DNA of 64,000 bases from Apteryx mantelli (taxonomy: Eukaryota > Chordata > Aves > Apterygiformes > Apterygidae), in the NCBI RefSeq assembly GCF_036417845.1, contig NW_027118693.1:5156001-5220000 (forward strand), in the 5' to 3' direction. Within the stretch, counting starts at the first letter, position 1. Every line of letters begins with the position of its first letter. The notes beneath the pieces are model-generated. The model made no database searches. It had not been told where the DNA came from and saw only the letters and a program-made list of their open reading frames with translations. The translations under genes and the position numbers were made by a program. This document shows, in pieces, positions 21,402-32,809 of this stretch.

Positions 21402-22337
21402 TTATGGGTGCTGACATTGTCCCGGTTGAATCAGTTTCTTCAGTGCACCCTTAAGCTCCTTGTTCCTCAAGCTGTAGATGAGAGGGTTCAGTGTTGGAGG
21501 CACCACCACGTACAGAACTCCAACCACCAGATCATGAGTTGGGGAAGACATGGAAGGGGGCTTCAGATGGTCAAACACAACAGTGCTGACAAACAGGGAG
21601 ATGACAGCCAGGTGAGGGAGGCACATGGAAAAGGCTTTGTGCCGTCCCTGCTCAGAGGGGATCCTCAGCACGACTGTGAGGATCTGCAGATAGGACAGAA
21701 GAATGAAAACAAAACATCCAAAGGTTAAACAAACACTAAACACAAGAAGTCCAATTTCCCTGAGGTAGGAGTCTGAGCAGGAGAGCTTGAGGATCTGGGG
21801 AATTTCACAGAAGAACTGCTCCACGACATTGCCTTGGCAGAGTGGTATGGAAAATGTGTTCCCAGTGTGTAGAACAGCAATGAGAAAACCACCGGCCCAG
21901 GCAGCTGCTGCCATTTTGACACAAGCTCTGCTGCCCATGAGGGTCTCATAGTGCAGGGGTTTGCAGATGGCGACAAAGTGATCATAGGCCATGACTGTGA
22001 GAAGATAATTTTCTGCTGAGAACAAAAAGAGAAGCAGAAAGACCTGGGCAGCACATCCCAAGTAGGAAATGGCCCTGGTGTTCCTCAGGGAATTGGCCAT
22101 GGATTTGGGGACAGTGGTGGAGATGGAGCAAAGGTCCAGAACAGAGAGGTTGAGGAGGAAGAAGTACATGGGGGTGTGGAGGCGACGGTCGCAGGCTACA
22201 GCAGTGATGATGAGGCCATTGCCCATGAGGGCAGCCAGGTAGATGCCCAGGAAGAGCGAGAAGTGCAAGAGCTGCAGCTCCCATGTGTCCGCAAACGCCC
22301 GGAGCAGGAACTCAGTGGGGGAGCTGCTGTTGGACAT
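21402..22337 (-). CDS. Olfactory receptor, OR14-like (gamma-c clade), copy B
   Basis: A 311-codon OR closely related to copies A and C, with NSS at residues 3-5, HTPMYFFLLNLSVLD into TM2, FFCEIPQILKLSCSD in ECL2, RHKAFSMCLPHLAVIS into TM6 and NPLIYSLRNKEL in TM7. Odd point: the TM3 end reads MAYDHFVAIC, so the arginine of the DRY motif, normally needed for G-protein coupling, is histidine. It differs from copy C at about 37 residues, clustered in TM3, TM5 and TM6/ECL3, although upstream flanks are identical. The frame is open, so it may be a functional gene with altered coupling or a recent pseudogene. Confidence 0.92.
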   Translation of the reverse strand: MSNSSSPTEFLLRAFADTWELQLLHFSLFLGIYLAALMGNGLIITAVACDRRLHTPMYFFLLNLSVLDLCSISTTVPKSMANSLRNTRAISYLGCAAQVFLLLFLFSAENYLLTVMAYDHFVAICKPLHYETLMGSRACVKMAAAAWAGGFLIAVLHTGNTFSIPLCQGNVVEQFFCEIPQILKLSCSDSYLREIGLLVFSVCLTFGCFVFILLSYLQILTVVLRIPSEQGRHKAFSMCLPHLAVISLFVSTVVFDHLKPPSMSSPTHDLVVGVLYVVVPPTLNPLIYSLRNKELKGALKKLIQPGQCQHP

Positions 22338-22432
22338 TTGCTCCCTCAGGGCCCACTGTGACTATCCAAGGAAGAGGAGACACTGAGAAGACAGGAGACA
22401 GTTTTGTATGAGCAAAACTTTTGCATACAACA

Positions 22433-22443
22433 CCCCCCCCCCC
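22433..22443. repeat. C11 homopolymer
   Basis: Eleven consecutive C upstream of OR copy B. Copy C has TTTGGGGG at the homologous spot, so the tract arose or expanded in B. It is a possible sequencing-error site. Confidence 0.9.
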
Positions 22444-22607
22444 AACATACACATTATCTCTCCTCATCTTGCCAGGACCATCACTGAGCTCCATGGCTTG
22501 AGCTCCCCTTTGTGCTGCCTGAGTTTGCCAGGAGGAGCAGGGGCCTCTTCCCATGGGCTCCAGAAGAGGCACTCCTGACCCACAGCAGTGGGAACATGGG
22601 AGCACGG

Positions 22608-23680
22608 GTGACTAAACTTTCAAAGTCACAGTTTTAGTCAGATTTCATCCACTCACAATGTTGAAGGGCTTTCCAGCATCTTCACTCTCCGTTCTAGACA
22701 ATGTGTGCTCTTCAATAGCTTTAAGGATTCTTTTGTTTTCTTTTAGATTCCCCTGTCATCCCTGAGGAGGATTCTTGGAGACAGAGATCCTCAGCACTGC
22801 AGCTGCACTTCGAGTGAATAGCTGTGATTCCTGAGAGGCCAAAGGCTTCACTCTGTCTTTAGTGCAGAGCGAGGAGAGCTGGCGTGTCCATCAGTCTTGT
22901 TCCCAGCTGCCCTGTGCGTGCACCTCTGAGGCGGAGGACTTCTGAACTCATGTTACCATAAAAAGAAAAGACTCTGCTGAGAGCAGAGGAATCTGGTTTC
23001 AAAATGCAGATCACCAAGCCCAGGAGCCTTTCTCAGAGGATCCGAGGAAGGTCTCAGTACTCCCCTTTTAGCCAGGAAGACATCGGGGTCATGCCAGTTG
23101 CCCACATGCAGTATTTTCACGGCCTTAGCATCTAGGTGGCTTCTGCATGGGGCACCTAGATAACACACAGATGCAATGGGAGAACTGTGCCCTTCTGGAG
23201 GGCAGCTTGAAGCTCAGCCAGACACCCCCAAGAAACAGTCAGACATCCTAAAGATGGGGTGTCCTGAAGAGAGAGTTGGCTCCTTCCCAGCCCCCAAACG
23301 GCATTGCCCGGAGCCCCACAGTTTAGAGGGGCACTTGGGCACTTCAATGCCAAGGACATGTCTGCATGGCAGCACCTGCAGGATTGGTGTCTGAATTGCC
23401 TCTGAAATGCCCCTGCCCAGAGAGTCCAAGGGGAAGGACAAGGGCAGCATGGACAGGTGGGGAAACACACAGCAATAGCATGATATTTCTTCTAAAGGAA
23501 GAAGGGACATGGAGAGACAGGGGACACTCTGGAGTTTCTCCTCTCCGGATGTCCATCTGCGAGGAAACAGCCCATGCCCTGGACCCCACAGCCTTGAGGG
23601 CTGTGCTGGGAGAGGAGATGAGACATTGGAGCTTGTAGTTTCCTCTCACACTTTGAACGAGACTCTTATGCCTGGAGCTG
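22608..23680. other. Tract with no visible difference between arms B and C
   Basis: Every part I compared (for example 22620-22790 and 23160-23640) is identical to the reverse complement of about 54293-55365, including five open frames of 71-104 codons that match residue for residue. Single differences resume at 22606 and 22570 on the OR side and near 23690 on the other side. The tract covers the presumed intron upstream of the OR exon. Confidence 0.85.
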
Positions 23681-24566
23681 TGCCTGCAGGCAGCTCTTTC
23701 TTTGTCCCACATGGCATGTCAGTGCTTACAGACCCCATCCCACCTGCTGGGTGCTCAGCTCTGCCCTGCAGAAACCTCCCGGGAGCAGGGCACTGCCCAG
23801 GGGCACCTCGGTGTTTGCAGGGGCTAAGGAGCATCTGAGAGAAACCTTGATGAAGCTGCAAAGGTGATGCTGGTTCTGTCTGTAGGCTGAGGGGTGCATG
23901 AAGGGATTTCTTGAGTTCCTTCCAGAACTGTTCCTCTCTCACTGTCACTATTTTGGAATCTCAAGCCCCTATTTAAACCTGACAGCTCCACTAACATTTC
24001 ATCCCAACAAAGAGAATAACACTGAAAGCAGAGACTCATGACAGCTCCTTCCCTTTCAGGTATGCCTGTCTTGACCTTCCTTTTGGAAAGCCCCCTCCAG
24101 AAATGTTCTCAGGGTGAGCCAGAGCTGAGAGCAGCCCTGACCCATGCAGCACCCTCTCAACAGGAGAATGAACATGTCCTGCTGGCAGTCAATCATCACA
24201 CCCAGAGCTTCTCCCCACAGCACTGTGAGGAGTTCCCTGGGCAGGCTGAGTACTGACCTTCACAGGCGGCAGAGTCACTGTCCCGGACACACAGCACTCT
24301 GGGATGCAGAGACACTGCTCTGAGTTACAGCCCTGAGCAGACCTGTGTGCACACCTCTGCTTCACACCCTGCCAGCATCCCTGGGAGAAGGTAGGAGGAC
24401 GCCGTTTCCCTCTGACAGAGTGGCTGGGAATCCCTGCTCTAAAGCACCTCCTGCCCCACACAAGAGGGACTGGGATACCCATCCTGACAGACCCAATCAG
24501 CCATGGGATGTGCTAGCTTTAGAGAAAACCTCAGGATGCCTCAGCTGCATTGCCCTGCAGCCAGAG

Positions 24567-24572
24567 ACTTAC
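24567..24572 (-). promoter_or_regulatory. Candidate splice donor of a 5' non-coding exon (copy B)
   Basis: GTAAGT on the minus strand, in the same context as in copies A (9064) and C (53443), about 2.2 kb upstream of the OR exon. Confidence 0.4.
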
Positions 24573-24959
24573 TGTGTTAGGGGCTGTGAAGATTTCTCCT
24601 CCAGTGAGCTCTCAGCCGTCTACCCACTCCTGATTGCCTTGAACTTCTGTCTCACTCATCTTGCTCATCTTCTTCATCTCATCTTGGCACTTGCAGGTAG
24701 TGCCTGGAGCCCTGCTGCCCTGCTGCCCAACTCCCTCCTCCGGGGAAATATTCACTAAAATAGACTAAAATAATCTTCTTTTGTCTCTCTCTAAATGCTG
24801 AAGAGAGACCCATTCCAGCATTGCAATTTGTCACATCAGAGGGTGCTTTTCTAAGAGAGGTGGCAATGTCTCACTCTGGAAGACCCTATTCCCATCTCTT
24901 AACTGGGCAGGACACCTAGACAGGGACAAGAAGGCAGTTCATTTTCCCATGGTTCAAGT

Positions 24960-26437
24960 ACTCCTCAGATGAGTCAATCCAGGCATCTCATGCTGGTTTA
25001 GAAGCCCCTGGCCTGCAGGGGGATTCAGATCCCTCCCGTGAACTCCACAACTCACAGGACGTGGGATTCCCCTTGCCCAAGCTGAAGTGTGAACAACAGA
25101 GATGTCTGCACGCGAGCTCCGTGTCTAAGCTCCCATTATTATCAGTGGAGATGGAGGGTGGGAGTCAGTTGCTCACACACAAACACCTTGTGCTATTTGA
25201 AGAGACAGAGGTGGTCTGAGGCATGTGCCAGTGTCTGCTTGCTCTGATGGAGCAGCTGGGAGACCAGCATCCTTCTAGAGCATCAGGTGGAGGCCAGCTG
25301 GGGAATTTCCTTGGTCATCTGAAATGGCACTAGGTGCCTGCTATGAGGAGAGCTCCACTCACTAGGAAGCTGAGACACATGCAGATCCCTACGCTGTAGC
25401 CCACTGATATAATTCAGTGCAGACCCTTGATTTAATGACATAAAAATAGGCCATAGGCAGGGCCATGGCAGGTGCCTGGGGTGTGCAACACAACCACATG
25501 TCTCCAGGAGATACAGCATGGGACCTACAGGAAAACCACGCCCTTTTGGAGAGGTTGCTGGGCAAATGCCCCAGGGCATCTTAGCTTTCCTACCTGTGCC
25601 CAAAAAGCTAAATCCTACCACTGCCTTCAGGCAAAGTCCATCCAACCTACATCCAAGAGTGCTGCATAAATGGGAGGCACATCACACCAAGGTCTCCACT
25701 GTAAACCTACACTCTTGAACCCTGCTAATTCTCCTCTCCCGAAACGTCTTCTCACCCCCCAGATGATATGAACAGGGACTGTGCTATTGATGTCCAAGGG
25801 TGGCTGGATCACAGGCTCTGCAGGCCCAGGAACTTCTCAAAGCACCTTGTCCTTCCTGGACATTGGCTCACCTCTGTCAAAGGCTCCAAGATGCTGCAGA
25901 GTCAGCTCAGGCAGCAAACTTCTCTCCTCCCATTCCTGCACGGACCAGCTCTGTTTCTCCCTGGCTTAGGGTACTGCAGGGTTTGCTCTTTTAGTGGGAA
26001 CCTTGTTTCACCATTACTACCTATGGCTACCTATGCCAGCATGTCTCTGCTCTGAATCAAAGTCTTTGCATACATGAGGTAACAGGTTTCCCCATGATAA
26101 ATCTTGGGGCCTTGAGAAACTTGGAGATTTGGCCAACAAAAGCCTCATAAAGTTGTACAAGGAGAAGTGGCAAGTCCTGTATCGGGGGGCAGAACAACCC
26201 GCGCATCAGGCTGGGACCTGACCAGCAGAGGAGTGACCCTGAGGAGAAGGGCCTGGATGTTATGAGATATGCCATATGACCCAGTGGTGAGGACTCACCA
26301 CAAATGGGACCAGCTGCATATGGGGCTGCATTAGGAAGAGAGTGGCCACCCACTTTTTCTTCTTTTTTTTTTTGGCTTACAGAATAATTGATATCAACAT
26401 TCTCCAATTGATATTGATCTACAGGGTCTCTTAATGA
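24960..26437. repeat. Block shared by units A and B but absent from C
   Basis: In reverse complement 24960-26100 follows A 7510-8570 (for example CTGAGACACATGCAGATCCC at about 25370 against GGGATCTGCATGTTTCTCAG at about 8135). In C the two flanks of the block are directly joined near 52925-52935, so C has lost about 1.45 kb. No gene is visible in the block. Confidence 0.75.
26150..26345 (+). mobile_element. Degraded CR1 ORF2 fragment
   Basis: Plus-strand words such as LYKEKWQVLYRGAEQPAHQ (equivalent of the CR1 GKCQVLHLGRNNPMHQ block) and GCIRKRVA (equivalent of GCIRKS-A) occur in order, with frame changes between them. Heavily decayed. Confidence 0.55.
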
Positions 26438-27750
26438 AATCTGGACATGTAGGAGAAACACTGTTCTTCAAGTCAGACATGCATGGACAATCTTCCTCCC
26501 CAGCTGCCCAACCCCATCTTTTCCCATCAGCCACCTGGCACTTAAATCATTCTTAGCTTTTTCCACTGAAGTCTGCAGCTGAATATTACAACTCATAGGC
26601 ACCAATTCCCACCTGCTTTCCTTAGACAACTAGCTGCAAAGAGACATGGAAGGATTTCTCTTAATGACAATCAAACAAAAGTAGAATGTGATACAGCTGA
26701 AAAAAATAACAAAAAACACACTCCTCAACTCTATGTTAAGTCCAAGCTTCCTCCCGTGAGGTCTGCTTTCCATAAGGGATAACCTCCCTAGAAATGCTTT
26801 AGACAGAGGGATAGGAAAGGCTAGATGGAAACATAATTAAGCAGTTGGCTAAAAAGACAATTATACAGACTACTGGAAGACAGGGTAAGTTTTCAACTCC
26901 CTGAAGCTCAAAGCACAAATAAGGTAGCTGACAGGTATCTGAATGAACAAATAGTGACAGGTGGAGGAAAACTCTGCCAAGTGAATATGTCCAAATGGTG
27001 TGCTGAAAAGGCTACTTTGGAAAAGTACAAGTTAAGAAGGAGACGTGTAAATTTGTGAAATATTAATGAGATGAAATACACAATAGTACAGACCTCTGTA
27101 GCAGTGGTAATGCAAGTCCGGGGGAATATTTCTTCTCCTGAGATTCATACCCTTCCTGAAAACTTCTGGCATCACAGGAAAACACTCACATTTTATAGAA
27201 AGTATCCAATTATTGCAGCTGATGCAAATGTGCTCTTATGTTTTAAATGTTGAAAAAAGTTCTTTGGCTTTCCAGGCTCAGGTGTCTAAGCACAAGCATG
27301 CAGTGGCACTTGGAGAGGCCCCAGTGTATCATGTGAGGTACCTGCCAGGGCCTGGCAGCTCTCACAGGGGACCTGCGGGAGACCAGAGCCCCTCGGAGCT
27401 GCAGATGGAGGCTGGGCAGAGAGGACCGGGGCACCTGCAATGGCACCAGATGCCTGTGACCCTGTCACTGCATGACACCCCAATTCTAAAAGTCACTTTC
27501 CTTTTCAAAAAAAAAAAAAAAACAACAGATCGTACAAATTCCCCCCAAAAGACCAGTATATAAAAAGGAAACATAACCCAGAAGGGCAAAAAGATGTCAA
27601 AGTACTGAAAAAGTTGAAAAATACAACAAACAATTTTCTTTGCATGAGATCATGTTCTTAATTTCTTTCTTTTTCCTTTTGTATTGACATTTTCTAAAAA
27701 TGTCTGTTATAATCAGGACTCCACCATTACACAGCTGTTCTGTCTCTCAT

Positions 27751-28374
27751 TGTGACTGACCAATAACCCCTGCAATGGGAGAAGGTTCAGAGGGTGAGGT
27801 GCCCATGAAGTTCAGCAACAGTGTAGGATGCGGCTCGTTAATCCTTACTGTTGCACAGAAGACTGACTTTATCTCAACATAGAGGGGACCAGAGGGTGAC
27901 CTTTGTTTTAGGTAAGTAGCCATAGCCATTAATTGGACCAGATGTAACTGTTTCTTCCTGAGCTGATCAAAAGCATGTGAACGTCTCCCTGAATTAGCCA
28001 GACCAGCATGGAGGAAGTGTATACGTGGCTCAGCCCAACATCGAGTATAAAACCTCAACAACTAACAAAGGAATTTCAAAGAGAGCAACGGGCTTGAGCT
28101 GGCTTCAATCCACGTATTCCTTCCCGGCAACTGGGGACACCCAGCGTCGTGACAGTGAGCATATTATAGAGACCGGTAATGGGAATCACATTGGTATTGT
28201 GATTGAACTGCATGAGTGTACTGTGATTTCAGTATATTGCTGGATCACTCTGCTAAATCAGGAATCCCGTGTAACATCAAATATCTTCAAAGGAAACTTT
28301 TAGATTAAACATTGCACTCCCCGTGTGGGGGGGATATCTAAAAGAACCTGGTCAGAGAGTACTGGACTCTGACA
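27751..28374 (+). mobile_element. Candidate LTR inserted in arm B only
   Basis: B carries about 640 bases here that C lacks; the flanking sequences match C at about 51640 and 51590. The proposed element starts TGTGACTG and ends CTCTGACA, has a TATAAAA at 28046-28052 and an ATTAAA at 28304-28309, and is flanked by similar 5-mers (CTCAT at 27746, CTCCT at 28375). A 5-bp duplication would fit an ERVL-type element; the flank mismatch leaves the exact ends open. Its 3' third reappears, inverted, at 59855-60035. Confidence 0.6.
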
Positions 28375-29312
28375 CTCCTGCAAAGCCCGGTGCCTCTGCA
28401 AATACCCCCTGCCCAGGGCTGTCCACGCCACTCCTAACTCTTTGCACAGAGCAAGTCGCATCCTGGGCTGTCGAGCTTTCTCGACTGACAGAGGAAAGCA
28501 GGGTGACCAGCTTCAGTGAAACGCTCTCTTTTGGGATGGCCAAATTTGCACAAGTCTCAACAGACCCGTCTTGTTGTGATATCTTAAAGGTGTCCCAATA
28601 AATCTAGCCACACTCCCCTTTCAATCCCTGCATGGTAACTGAAGTGCGACGCCAGTTTAGACGACAACAGCGATGAGACTGATCTCACCCAGTGCCAGAT
28701 CCCTTCAGTGCAGAGGCCTCTGTCCAGTCCAGCTGTCCAGACTTCCCTTTCTAGTCAAGGGAGAGAAAGAAGGTGTCTCCCTGAGAGGTCTTGAGAGACT
28801 TCTGGTGACAAGCTAATGCTCCTGAAAGCCTCCCATAACTCCTAGGTCACATTTCCCAGCACCATATGGGAACCACAGGGCACCTCGAGAAGCAATAGCC
28901 TCTATATGTTGGCAAATGAATGAAGGCCTAAATGCAAACATTTAGATATAAGGTGAAAGCTATTTTAAAGTAACTCTATGCAAGAACAGAAAAATATCCA
29001 CATTTCCACAATTTCAATAATTTTTTATCAATCTATCTGAATTACTTTGTTCTTTCTTTTTTAGTGCCAAGCACTATGTGATGCACTGCAGCAATTACTT
29101 GCCCTATGTGAGTATACAGAGGCAGAAAGATAGAGAGACATGGATCTGTATATACAGTTTGTCATCAGAATGCATTTCCTACCGACACTCCGAATGGAGA
29201 AGATCTGAGGAACTGCTATGTCTATATAGGCAGATTTCCCATCTCTTCTTCTGCCTCTTCTTCCCTTACAGAGCTCTCCAGGGGCAGATTCATTGAATCA
29301 CAGCACTTAGGG

Positions 29313-30679
29313 CTTTTTACATTCATGTAAAAGACAACATGAGGGCCTCTGTCCTCAAATTCACTGCCATGCCGTCATCATTGTACATGTGGTGCTATTC
29401 TGACTGCAGCTTTCAAGGTGTCCCTGAAAAGAACAGGATGTAGGAGGAAAAAGTGAGATGGAAGGGTCTAGAAGGGAGCGCTAGAGGCACCAGACGATTG
29501 CAGTAGGTCCATGAAAGTGCAAAGAAAGCTTTTACATGTCCTAAACCATAATCGCTTTCATTCTAATGAAGAAGAAAGTTGCAATATGTCATTGGCTATG
29601 TCCTTCTAAGACAAGACCTCAGGAGGCAATGGTGGCCAGGATTAAAATTCCCATTGGCTTCAACAGCATGGGGATTTTACTAATTCACAAGAGAGATGTA
29701 GTTTGTGGAAAAGGAAACTAAGCACAACAGAAAATGACGTGACTCTAGTGAAAGTCAGCTAGAAGGGATTCCTAGCCATGTCGGAAGAGCAGAGGAAGAA
29801 GTATCTCCCTTTTACACCAGGGCACTCCTCTTAAATGTGTCTTAATTGGAAATGATGGCAAGAAGAAACCTCTCTGCAAAAAAGAGAGTCCATCTGGCAT
29901 CAAGAGACACAGATACAAGTTTAATTTGTCCAGAGAAAACCCTCTGACTATTTTCTTCTTTCTGATCTCAGGATACCAGAAAAATAGTCTAACAATCATT
30001 GGAAACCATTGCGCACACTGGTAAAAACATGGCTTGCTTTTCTCTTGTGTATTGATTCCTCTCTAGCGTTTGGAAAACATGCACAGAAAAGCACTGGATA
30101 GAGCTGATAAAGATGAAAACCAAGAAGAACTATTTTCTTTCTTAAAAAAGAGAAATTATTTTGATCAGACAACTGCAAGGCGTTCAGTTTCAGTCTGTCT
30201 TTTTTGACTTGTTTTGATACCAGGAATGAAACACTGCACTCCCCAAATGGCCCCCAGTGTTTCTCATTGGCGGTTGTTAGTATTTTGTTTACTCTATTTT
30301 CTGTATTTTCCTCACACAGAAAGACCCAGAAGCAACTGAAGCACCCAAAGACTATAACGAGGTTGTACTACTTTGCCAGTGGGAAACTGTGATTGTCTGA
30401 ACTCCAGTTTTTCAACTCTAGGTTAAAAGCTGTCATTGCATCTTTACATGTCTGTCAATAGACTTCCCTGTCTATAATAGACTTACCCTGGCCAAGAAGC
30501 ACAGAAACAACTCCTCTGCTCTTACGAGGAAATGAAATGTGAGTTCTGGTTAAGTGGCAGTGTGCTGAACAAGTGGTATGCTGTTCAGTGACTTTCAGCT
30601 CTTCATGTTGTATGTATTGAACTACCTCCATGACTCTGGGCTTTGGGTCTATTCCAAAAGCTGTTAAGAAGCAGAATAT
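29313..30679. other. AT-rich stretch outside the duplications, no gene seen
   Basis: Single-copy within the window, with no OR, CR1 or LTR sequence recognised and only short frames. Confidence 0.55.
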
Positions 30680-31235
30680 TCCTTCACTCCTTCTAATTTT
30701 CCAAATATCCTTCAGAAAGGAAACAGAGAGGAAGAACGAGGTCTTTTCCAAAGTATTCATAAATGCACTATATAATATTGAGTACACCCTCTGTGATGAA
30801 AAGAAATGAAAAACGGAGAAGTCAGGTCTGTGATTACTGTGGTGTACTGAACCACAGTTAATGTAAGTCTGTCCTACTTTTAGAATGACAGTGTGTGAAG
30901 CAAAAAAACCCATACCTTTTTCTTTCATGGTAACTCCTTTATACAACTAAGGATTGGAGAATATAAAAGCAATAGCACTCAGAAGTACCATCTTGTCCAG
31001 TTGAAATATAGGCTATTCAAGAAGGAAAACACAAGAAAGGTGTATTTGCTAATATTAAATATAATTGACAGGTGCTGGGAAATGCAAAGAGTAGTGAAAG
31101 GAATTTCAATGCCTGCTGAACGTTTTGTCTTTTTGCTGTTGCTGTTGTTGTTGTTGTTGTTGTTGTTGTTCTCCTTAGTTTCCATTCCTTATTTGACTTT
31201 CCTGCCTCATGAACTGATATTTAACCAGAGTGCCA
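30680..31235 (+). repeat. Direct repeat, left copy (partner 48036-48565)
   Basis: Aligned in the same orientation with 48036-48565: shared blocks include CTTTTCCAAAGTATTCAT, GATGAAAAGAAATGAAAAA, CTACTTTTAGAATGACAG and CACTCAGAAGTACCATCTT. By eye identity is about 80-85 percent with small indels. The family is not recognised; it contains no coding signal. Confidence 0.85.
31144..31170. repeat. (TTG)9 microsatellite
   Basis: Nine TTG units within the left direct-repeat copy; the partner at about 48470 has a T run instead. Confidence 0.92.
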
Positions 31236-31534
31236 AACTCTGCTGATAAGAACTCTGCCCAAATGAGGCAGTTACAGAGTTTACATATCTTTGGGTTATA
31301 TGTCTTGTCCTTCACAGAACTACAGCTATGTGGATAAGCAGGATGTGACACCAGGGACGGAATTACTTCAGAAAAGGAATCTCTAACAGTAAAGATAGCG
31401 CATTCTTTTACAAACAATATATTCCTTCAATAACTGGGTCACACTGACTTCAGCAAGGCTGTTGCAGATGTTTTGTGCTAGACAGGCCTGCTTCCACACA
31501 GCTGTGCCTAAAAGTACCTGGGGGAGGATTTGCA

Positions 31535-32245
31535 GAAACATAGAATGGTTGAGGGTGGAAAGAGACCTCTGGAGACTGACCAGTTCAACCACCCTGCTCA
31601 AAGCAGAGTCAGCTAGAGCAGCTTGCTCAGGACCATTCCCAGTTGGGTTTTGAATATCTCCTGAGATGGAGACTCCACAACCTCTCTGGGCAGCCTGTTC
31701 CAGTGTTCAATCACCCTTACCGCAAAAAAGTTTTTTTTTTCTCAAGTTTAAATGGAATTTCTTGTACTTTGGTCTGTGCCTATTGCCTCTTTTTCTGCCC
31801 CTGGATACCACTGAGAAGAGCCTGGCTCCATCTTCTTTACTGCCCCCCATTAGGTATTTATACACTTTGATGAGATCCCCCCGGAGCCTTCCGTTCTGCA
31901 GGATGAAGAGTCCCAGCTCTCTCAGCCTCTCCTCCTGTGACAGATGCTCCAGTCCCCTCATGATCTTTGTGGCTCTTACCTGGACTTGCTCCAGTATGTG
32001 CGTGTCTCTCTTACCCTGGGGAGCCCAGGACTGGACACAGCACTCCAGATGCGGTCTCACCAGTGCTGAGTAGAGGGGAAAGATCACCTCCTCTGTCCTG
32101 CTGGCAGCACTCTTCCTAATGCAGTCCAAGATGCGGTGCTTTGCTTTGCTGCAAGGGCACATTCCTGGCTCCTGTTGAACTTGTATTGGGTCCAGAATCC
32201 ACCCCTGGGGTACGTTGCTGGTGCCTGGCCTCCAGCTGCCCTCCA
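31535..32245 (-). mobile_element. CR1 3' part with internal deletion
   Basis: Minus-strand reading gives RT text VPQGWILDPI, then directly CSKAKHRILDCIRKSAASR, PLYSALVRPHLECCVQSW, RATKIMRGLEHLSQEERLRE and LIKVYKYLMGGSKEDGARLF, ending in the CR1 3' end (CCTCAACCATTCTATG, near 31536). The jump from the VPQG block to the CIRKS block marks an internal deletion. Inactive. Confidence 0.88.
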
Positions 32246-32602
32246 TGAGGCTGATCACAACTCTCTGAGCTTGGCAGTTCGGTGAGAGTGACCATTGTCA
32301 TGAGCCCTCCCTGAATCCTCCTTCTGCAAGCTTAAGTGTGGGAATGTGAAACAGGCCCTGAGAGTCGAGTGCTGCCTGAGCACTGCCAGACTTTTCCCCC
32401 CATAGTGACTCAGTTCGATACAAATGAGCATGCAAGAAGCAAGGAAAACATTAGAGTAATGCAATATCACTTGCATATAGATAGACAGATACAACATCAC
32501 TTTGTTTTAGAGGCTAGAGATGGTTTTTGAGGCTTCAGTGTAATTAACCACATCTTTGTAGTTACACCTTCCCCCTCCACCCTGGTAAACTATCTTGCAC
32601 CG

Positions 32603-32803
32603 AACTCCAACCTAACCATTTTTGTGAACTTGTTCCCCTCCTCCATTGTAACCCTCCCTCCATTTCCCTTAACCCCAGTCAGCTGGGCATGTGTCATCCC
32701 CACCATCCTGAGGATTCCTTCCACCCTTGGGAGACAAAAGGCTTCCCACCTGCTCCTCTTACTTCTTGGTGGCAACAATTTTCTATGGCTCCTAGAAAGG
32801 CTG
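32603..32803 (+). pseudogene. Olfactory receptor relic, TM5-TM6 only
   Basis: Reading across one frameshift gives VSWACVIPTILRIPSTLGRQ KA and then, in the next frame, F-TCSS followed by VATIFYGS-like text. This matches the OR ICL3 to TM6 block (SYACII-TILRIPS--GRQKAFSTCSSH). The preceding residues (IVTLPPFPLTPVSW) look like TM5. No TM1-TM4 or TM7 sequence is visible. It lies between CR1 fragments and is a broken leftover of another OR gene, closest in wording to the OR at 62172-63127. Confidence 0.72.
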
Positions 32804-32809
32804 CAGGAC

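Larger units (their letters stand above)
18752..29312 (-). repeat. Segmental duplication arm B (inverted copy of C)
   Basis: Aligns in reverse complement with about 50660-59125. Position sums run at 77876 (18.8-19.9 kb), 77966 (OR exon), 77973 (22.6-23.7 kb) and 78015 (24.2-24.8 kb). B has two blocks that C lacks: about 24960-26437 (shared with unit A) and the LTR at 27751-28374. The outer end (18752) is close to a CR1 3' fragment and the inner end (29312) lies in the terminal bases of a CR1 3' end. Confidence 0.92.
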
